From the NCBI GenBank assembly GCA_020444765.1, contig JAGRHW010000113.1:1-9971 (forward strand): 9,971 nt of DNA. The letters run 5' to 3'. Below the pieces are notes generated by a model. It had not been told where the DNA came from. It saw nothing but the letters and a program-made list of their open reading frames with translations, and did not search any database. How positions within the stretch are numbered: position 1 is the first letter of the stretch; every line of letters begins with the position of its first letter. This document shows, in pieces, positions 5,716 to 9,971 of this stretch. The position numbers were made by a program, and so were the translations under genes. This DNA comes from Gammaproteobacteria bacterium (GTDB lineage: Bacteria; Pseudomonadota; Gammaproteobacteria; Granulosicoccales; Granulosicoccaceae).

Positions 5716-7125
5716 TTAGTCGCCTTGCTTGTCGGATCTGGCCGAAAAATAACCGAGCAGGAAATCATGGACATCGGTCAACCGGTCAATACCGGCGATA
5801 GCCTCCGGTATGGAACTGAGCAGCAACGGCTGCTCATCGGCCGACTCTGCGAGCCTGCCGTGGCTGCCATGTACCTGCTTACCGTTCAGCGGTATAACGT
5901 CCATTAACATCCGGAAACCTAGCGCTTTTTGTGCCAGTCGGCGGAGTACCCGGAGTTTCGGTAATCTTATTTCGGGATCGATAAAAAGCTCGGCCGGGTC
6001 ATAGCCTGGTTTGCGGTGTATATCCACCGTGGGGGCAAAATCCGGCGCCTTGTCATCATCGAACCAGTAGTAATAGGAAAACCAGCAATCACGTTCAGCA
6101 AGCGCCATTAAATCGCCACTGCGTTCGTTGTCGACGCCCCACTGCCGCATTTGCTGACGGTCCAGCACCTGCGCGACACCTTCGGCCTGCTCAAGCAGCT
6201 GTTTGACCGTCGGAATATCCTCAGCCTGTTTGACGTAGACATGAGCCACCTGATGATCGGCCACGGCAAAAGCCCGGCTGGCGCCGGCATCCAGCAGCTC
6301 CGTCCCCAGCGAGTCACGCACGGCGATGTAGCCGTGTTCACGCAACAAGCGGTTGAGGGCCAGTGATCTGTGTGTTTGCGAAATACCGTATTCCGAAACA
6401 ACCATCACCTGCGCGCCCAGCGCCCTGACCTTGTCGATCAGTTCGCCGGCAACCTTATCGATCTGCCGGACGTCTTCCACCACATCGGGATGCTCGGGGC
6501 CAAGCCGCTGCAGGTTGTAATCCAGATGCGGCAGATACACGAGTTGCAGATCCGGCCGGTGCCAGGAAAACTCCAGCGCGGCCGCACTGGCGATCCATTC
6601 ACTGGAGCGAATATCCGCTGTCGGCCCCCAGAAATTAAAGAACGGGAATTTACCCAGGACCTCTTCAAGTTTTGCATGAAGATCCGGTGGGTTGGAATAC
6701 AGGCCGACGATCTTGCGCCCGTCGGCCGGATAATGCGGACGCGGCGTCACCGAGTAATTGACATCGGCGTACATGTTGTACCACCAGAACATATTGGAAC
6801 AGCGGAAGTCAGGCTTGTATTGTCGCACATTGTCCCAGATCTTTTTCGACTGGATCAGATGATTGGATTGTTGCCAGAACTTGACCTCCGCCTGTTCCCG
6901 CCAATACCAGCCATTGCCCACGATGCCGTGTTCACCGGGCAGCTTGCCGGTCAGCATGGACACCTGCGCCGTGGTCGTCACTGCCGGGAAAACACCCTCC
7001 ATGGGCTTGGCCTCTGTTTCCTCAGCCAGGCGGTTGAGATTCGGAGTGTTTTCACCCAGCAGACCGCGGGTCAGACCGACGATATTGATCAATACAATCG
7101 GTGCGTCAGGCAGCTTTGGTGTCAT
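5716..7125 (-). CDS. eboF: EboF, alkaline phosphatase/NPP-superfamily protein
   Basis: This 469-residue protein has the type I phosphodiesterase/nucleotide pyrophosphatase fold and the sequence signatures of the ebo-cluster subfamily: NIVGLT (14-19), FPAVTTTAQ with the probable nucleophile T50, LTGKLPGEHGIVGNGWYWRE (58-77), FWWYNMYA (113-120), YLPHLDYNLQRLGP (197-210), VSEYGI (243-248), VADHQVAHVYV (288-298), DIHRKPGYDP (368-377) and GSHGR (420-424). Compared with classic NPPs, the first metal Asp is V16, the Asp-His pair is E245-Y246 and the His after D202 is Q206, while D202, T50 and H422 remain. The substrate is unknown. ATG at 7125 begins the family motif and has AAGGA in front; the longer frame back to 7197 lies within eboE and is rejected. 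The start overlaps the eboE end by 20 bases; TMEM220 follows after one base. No signal peptide is visible, so it is probably cytoplasmic. Confidence 0.87.
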   Translation of the reverse strand: MTPKLPDAPIVLINIVGLTRGLLGENTPNLNRLAEETEAKPMEGVFPAVTTTAQVSMLTGKLPGEHGIVGNGWYWREQAEVKFWQQSNHLIQSKKIWDNVRQYKPDFRCSNMFWWYNMYADVNYSVTPRPHYPADGRKIVGLYSNPPDLHAKLEEVLGKFPFFNFWGPTADIRSSEWIASAAALEFSWHRPDLQLVYLPHLDYNLQRLGPEHPDVVEDVRQIDKVAGELIDKVRALGAQVMVVSEYGISQTHRSLALNRLLREHGYIAVRDSLGTELLDAGASRAFAVADHQVAHVYVKQAEDIPTVKQLLEQAEGVAQVLDRQQMRQWGVDNERSGDLMALAERDCWFSYYYWFDDDKAPDFAPTVDIHRKPGYDPAELFIDPEIRLPKLRVLRRLAQKALGFRMLMDVIPLNGKQVHGSHGRLAESADEQPLLLSSIPEAIAGIDRLTDVHDFLLGYFSARSDKQGD

Positions 7126-8326
7126 TGTTTTCCTTGTCGAGCAGACCATAGTGTGACAGGCGGTCGTAAACGTAGTCCAGTTCCGCGGCAATACCACGAA
7201 TCAGCGCTTCATCGTCGTCCGCACGCAGTGAAGCCGGCAAGACATTCCAGGTATAGGTTTCGACTTCCAGATGCGGTCTGATGTGCCGGTTTTCCGCTAA
7301 AAAGGAAAATACCTGTTCGGTCGCGAATTGCGTGGTGCCGAGTCCGCTGTCGTTGATGATGTTCAGTTGCAACGGCACGTGATAGTGAATCCGCCACTCC
7401 TGGCCCGGTTCCGGCGGTATCGATTTCAACGCCTCGGGCAGATCGTCACAGGTGTCGATACGACCATCGGCCTGTCTGATGCTGGTCTGATGCAAATACC
7501 GGGGTTCGAGAAACGGCTGCAGGTTTTTACGCATTTCGCCGGCCGAGCAGTCTGTCAGGCGCAAGGCGCTGGATAACTGAATCTTGCCGATCACGATACC
7601 TGCATCGTGGATTTTTTTCAGGGATTGGCGTATATCCTCGAACATCACTGCCTGATGGCAAACGTCGTAACAAACGCCGAGATAACGGCGGATTTTATCA
7701 GCCGGAAACTTTTCTTCTTGTGCTAATGTCGCCAGATCCCGGTTAAAAAAATTCACGATATCGTCGGTTTTTTCTAAAACGCAAGCCGGTTCCATTTCCA
7801 GACAAACGCGGATATGCTTGCCGGTATTTTTTTCCAGACGCGCAAGCTCCGCGACGAGCCGCAGAATATTTATCAGACTGTGCTGGTGCTTTGCGGTCGT
7901 CCAGTACTGTTGAAAACCAAGCGGCAGGGTTGAAATCGTTCCGCTGTTTTCATCGGCCGGCAGACAGGCCGCCAGCAGTTTTGCCAGGCTCACGGTATAA
8001 TCAAGACGGGCCCGTTCCGACCAGTCCGGCAGATACACCGAGGCCTTGATCACCTCCTGATGAAAATCACCGAACGGGAAACCGTTCAGCGACTGCAGCC
8101 GTAAACGATTCGCGACAAGCTTTTGTTGCAGGTGTTGAAAATCTGCTTCGTTCTGTGTCGCCAGACTTGCCTTGTTGCTGATCCACAAGCCCGCACCCAG
8201 TTCGGCTGCGGCCAGCGCCTCGCGGACCGGACCGACAAAGCGCTCGAGATTGGCGCCGATATCGGCCAGGCTTTCGCCGGGATGCACATTGCTGCAGTAG
8301 GCAAGATCTTTCAGTCGCCAGCCCAT
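7106..8326 (-). CDS. eboE: EboE, xylose-isomerase-like TIM-barrel 'metabolite traffic' protein
   Basis: This 406-residue protein matches EboE, a sugar-isomerase/AP-endonuclease-2 type TIM barrel named for its part in metabolite transport by the ebo cluster. Typical stretches are AYCSNVHPGES (9-19), NGFPFGDFHQEVIKASVYLPDW split across residues 81-102, VCLEMEPACVLE (174-185), GVCYDVCHQAVMFED (217-231), HYHVPL (314-319) and EVETYTW (354-360). The candidate metal ligands are E177 or E179, D221, H224, H314 or H316, and E354 or E356, in the order expected for this fold, so a divalent metal site looks intact. Its reaction is not established. ATG at 8326 has AGGAG at 8336-8340, 9 bases away, and opens close to the conserved CSNVHPGE. 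It starts 32 bases after the eboB stop and its last 20 bases overlap eboF. Confidence 0.88.
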   Translation of the reverse strand: MGWRLKDLAYCSNVHPGESLADIGANLERFVGPVREALAAAELGAGLWISNKASLATQNEADFQHLQQKLVANRLRLQSLNGFPFGDFHQEVIKASVYLPDWSERARLDYTVSLAKLLAACLPADENSGTISTLPLGFQQYWTTAKHQHSLINILRLVAELARLEKNTGKHIRVCLEMEPACVLEKTDDIVNFFNRDLATLAQEEKFPADKIRRYLGVCYDVCHQAVMFEDIRQSLKKIHDAGIVIGKIQLSSALRLTDCSAGEMRKNLQPFLEPRYLHQTSIRQADGRIDTCDDLPEALKSIPPEPGQEWRIHYHVPLQLNIINDSGLGTTQFATEQVFSFLAENRHIRPHLEVETYTWNVLPASLRADDDEALIRGIAAELDYVYDRLSHYGLLDKENNDTKAA

Positions 8327-8358
8327 GGGTCGGAACTCCTGTTACAGCGGCCTGTCAA

Positions 8359-9243
8359 TCAGCCGGCTTCGACAAACGGGTCCTGGCCACGCAGCGCCGA
8401 GTTATCTTCCCAGGTGCGTGTCTGGTCGATTCGCGGACGGGTGACTTCCTCCAGCGAGATCTTGCCGCTCTGGGCATAGAAATTAATCGGGTTTTCAAAC
8501 AGCACGCGGTAGATGGTTTCGTCGCTGAAACCTTCCTTACGCATCGCTTCGCCGGTTTTCGGCACTTTCAGAGGATCACTGACGCCCCAGTCCGCAGCAC
8601 TGTTGACGACCATTTTTTCGGTGCCGTATTCCTGCAACAATGCAACCATGCGCTGCTCGGACATCTTGGTGTTCGGATAAACCGAATGCGCTCGCCAGCA
8701 GCCTGAATCCAGTACCAGCGGCAGGGTTTGTTCGTTGAGGTGGTCGATCATCACCAGTTCTTCGTCGATCCCTGATTCACGAACCAACGCAAGCGTGCGT
8801 TTGGTGCCGTTGACCTTGTCGCGGTGCGGCGTATGAATCAGCACCGGCAGATTCAGCTCCTTGGCCAGCTGCACCTGCTCGGCAAAGAACCGTTCTTCAT
8901 TTGGTGTGATGTCGTCATAGCCGATTTCACCGATACCAAGCACGTTTTCCTTGGCACAATAGCGCGGCAGGATCTGCATGACCTGCTCGGCCAGCGACAC
9001 ATTGTTCGCTTCTTTCGGGTTCATCCCCATGACGCAATAATGACGGATGCCGAACTGTTCGGCGCGAAAATGCTCCCAACCGACCAGCAAATCGAAATAA
9101 TCCACAAAACTACCGATCGCCGTGCGCGGCTGACCCTGCCAGAACGCCGGCTCTATAACGCCGACCACGCCGGCGGCCGCCATGTTCTGATAATCGTCAG
9201 TGGTACGCGACACCATGTGGATGTGCGGATCAAAGTATTGCAT
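8359..9243 (-). CDS. eboB: EboB, TatD-family metal-dependent hydrolase
   Basis: This 294-residue protein has the amidohydrolase TIM-barrel signature of the TatD family: DPHIHM with D5, H7 and H9, then GIGEIGYDD with E106, VLIHTPH with H137, MIDHLNE with H168 and SAADWG with D218. These cover the two-metal site of TatD enzymes. Classic TatD is a DNase/phosphoesterase-like hydrolase of about 260 residues; this copy has a C-terminal tail (about 262-294) and belongs with the ebo cluster. Its natural substrate is unknown. ATG at 9243 begins directly at the metal motif; the ribosome site is weak (GGGAA about 7 bases away). It lies 33 bases after the eboA stop and 32 bases before eboE. Confidence 0.85.
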   Translation of the reverse strand: MQYFDPHIHMVSRTTDDYQNMAAAGVVGVIEPAFWQGQPRTAIGSFVDYFDLLVGWEHFRAEQFGIRHYCVMGMNPKEANNVSLAEQVMQILPRYCAKENVLGIGEIGYDDITPNEERFFAEQVQLAKELNLPVLIHTPHRDKVNGTKRTLALVRESGIDEELVMIDHLNEQTLPLVLDSGCWRAHSVYPNTKMSEQRMVALLQEYGTEKMVVNSAADWGVSDPLKVPKTGEAMRKEGFSDETIYRVLFENPINFYAQSGKISLEEVTRPRIDQTRTWEDNSALRGQDPFVEAG

Positions 9244-9276
9244 CGTCGGATTCCCGTCATATAACGCTGAAAAATC

Positions 9277-9971
9277 TTACGATTGCATATCCTGTACCAG
9301 TAATTTTATCGCCGGATGCCGCTCCCGAGTCGACTGCTCCGCCAGGACTTCGGTCAGCGCTACCGGTAGTTTTTCACCTCGTTCCCGGCAATATTGCAGG
9401 GCCTTGGCGGCATAATAACGCTGATCGTCTGACGCACTCATCAGGGCAGACTGCCAGGCAAGCGTCGTCTCTTCCGAGAGATCCTTGCAGGACAAGGCGA
9501 GCCACAACGAGGCGGGAATCTCGCGGCCGGCCAGGCGGCGCTCATGCAGATAGTCATCACACATGCGCACAAGTTCGGCGTTACGGCGTTCTTGCAAGCC
9601 GACTATGCGGTCGATCGGCAGGTTCTGAAACAACGACTTGAGTACCAGTTGATTGAACGGTGCATCGGCGTAATAACGGGCCGGCAGCGGATTATCCAGC
9701 GCCAGAGCGGTAAAAATATCCAGCGCATTAACGCGCTGTACGTCCTCGAGAAACCCGCCGAGGCGCTCATCCTCCAGCAACCAATACAGGCCCAGCACCA
9801 GCGAGCGCTTTTCATTATTGTCGCTATAGGCAAACACTTTACGGATCAGCTCAAACGGGTCCGTGTCGGCGGCCATCAAGGCCGAGCCGGTCAGCACGAT
9901 CCGGCCAAGATCGGTACGGGTCCAGTGCGAAAATACCTGGACAAAGTCGTTTCCGGCACCGGAACTGTCGA
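9277..9971 (-). CDS. eboA: EboA, partial, N-terminus beyond window edge
   Basis: The frame enters from the right edge and ends with TAA at 9279-9277; about 231 residues are visible. A GTG at 9897 could be read as a start, but in-frame codons continue upstream to the edge and encode FSHWTRTDLGRIVL, which fits the usual EboA N-terminal region, so the true start lies outside. The conserved parts are ALALDNPLPARYY, PFNQLVLKSLF, RIVGLQERRNAELVRMCDDY and ERRLAGREIPASLW, rich in Arg and predicted helical. EboA has no catalytic motif and no known biochemical role; it appears to be a soluble helical protein. It heads the operon within this window. The operon promoter, and possibly eboC, would lie further right. 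Confidence 0.85.
   Translation of the reverse strand, partial: DSSGAGNDFVQVFSHWTRTDLGRIVLTGSALMAADTDPFELIRKVFAYSDNNEKRSLVLGLYWLLEDERLGGFLEDVQRVNALDIFTALALDNPLPARYYADAPFNQLVLKSLFQNLPIDRIVGLQERRNAELVRMCDDYLHERRLAGREIPASLWLALSCKDLSEETTLAWQSALMSASDDQRYYAAKALQYCRERGEKLPVALTEVLAEQSTRERHPAIKLLVQDMQS

Noticed and set aside
5715..5774. N-terminal extension of the TMEM220 gene
   Set aside because: It would add a polar, non-homologous leader overlapping eboF; the ATG at 5714 starts at the first membrane helix with stop-start coupling.
7126..7197. N-terminal extension of eboF
   Set aside because: The extra residues lie within the eboE coding region and do not resemble EboF; the ATG at 7125 has a ribosome site and starts at the family motif.
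6370..7281. Long + strand open frame (303 codons) opposite eboF
   Set aside because: Antisense to highly conserved EboF motifs, without domain or ribosome site of note.
8353..8358. Perfect TTGACA on the - strand between eboB and eboE, a possible internal -35
   Set aside because: No TATAAT-like hexamer stands 16-18 bases downstream; that position holds the ribosome site of eboE.

Overview
The window (about 10 kb, moderately GC-rich, densely coded) looks like chromosome from a free-living gammaproteobacterium. This rests on protein style, Shine-Dalgarno use and an FNR-type promoter; I cannot name the genus. No rRNA, tRNA, insertion sequence, integrase or CRISPR array is visible.

Left part, + strand. 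Positions 3-2492 hold most of an M16C metallopeptidase of the presequence protease (PreP) type. Its N-terminus, including the HxxEH zinc motif, lies before the window. After a hairpin (2505-2529) comes an AT-rich intergenic stretch with a near-consensus FNR/Anr-type box (2696-2709), well placed to activate a 49-residue single-span membrane protein of the DUF3149 type (2772-2921). Next are a Crp/Fnr-family regulator (3060-3731) whose recognition helix carries the E-x-x-S-R signature of FNR-like DNA reading, and a small DUF2892 (YgaP-type) membrane protein (3849-4055). A bidirectional terminator (4075-4099) closes this part and also the opposing operon.

Right part, - strand (9971 to 4111). Six closely packed genes read leftwards: eboA (start beyond the window), eboB (TatD-like hydrolase), eboE (TIM-barrel 'metabolite traffic' protein), eboF (alkaline phosphatase/NPP superfamily), a four-helix TMEM220-type membrane protein, and eboD (dehydroquinate-synthase-like sugar-phosphate cyclase). 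This is an ebo cluster, the conserved operon linked to export of a scytonemin precursor to the periplasm in Nostoc and to grazer repulsion in Pseudomonas (edb), with a still unidentified general product. The order is unusual: eboC (UbiA-type prenyltransferase) is absent from between eboB and eboD/E, eboD has moved to the end, and a TMEM220 gene is translationally coupled between eboF and eboD.

Together EboD (cyclitol-type carbocycle formation), EboE and EboB (metal-dependent TIM barrels) and EboF (phospho/sulfo-ester chemistry) look like a small-molecule pathway whose product is not known. The cluster is the most interesting part of the window; the FNR-box, DUF3149 and Crp/Fnr neighbourhood is a second, independent point of interest.
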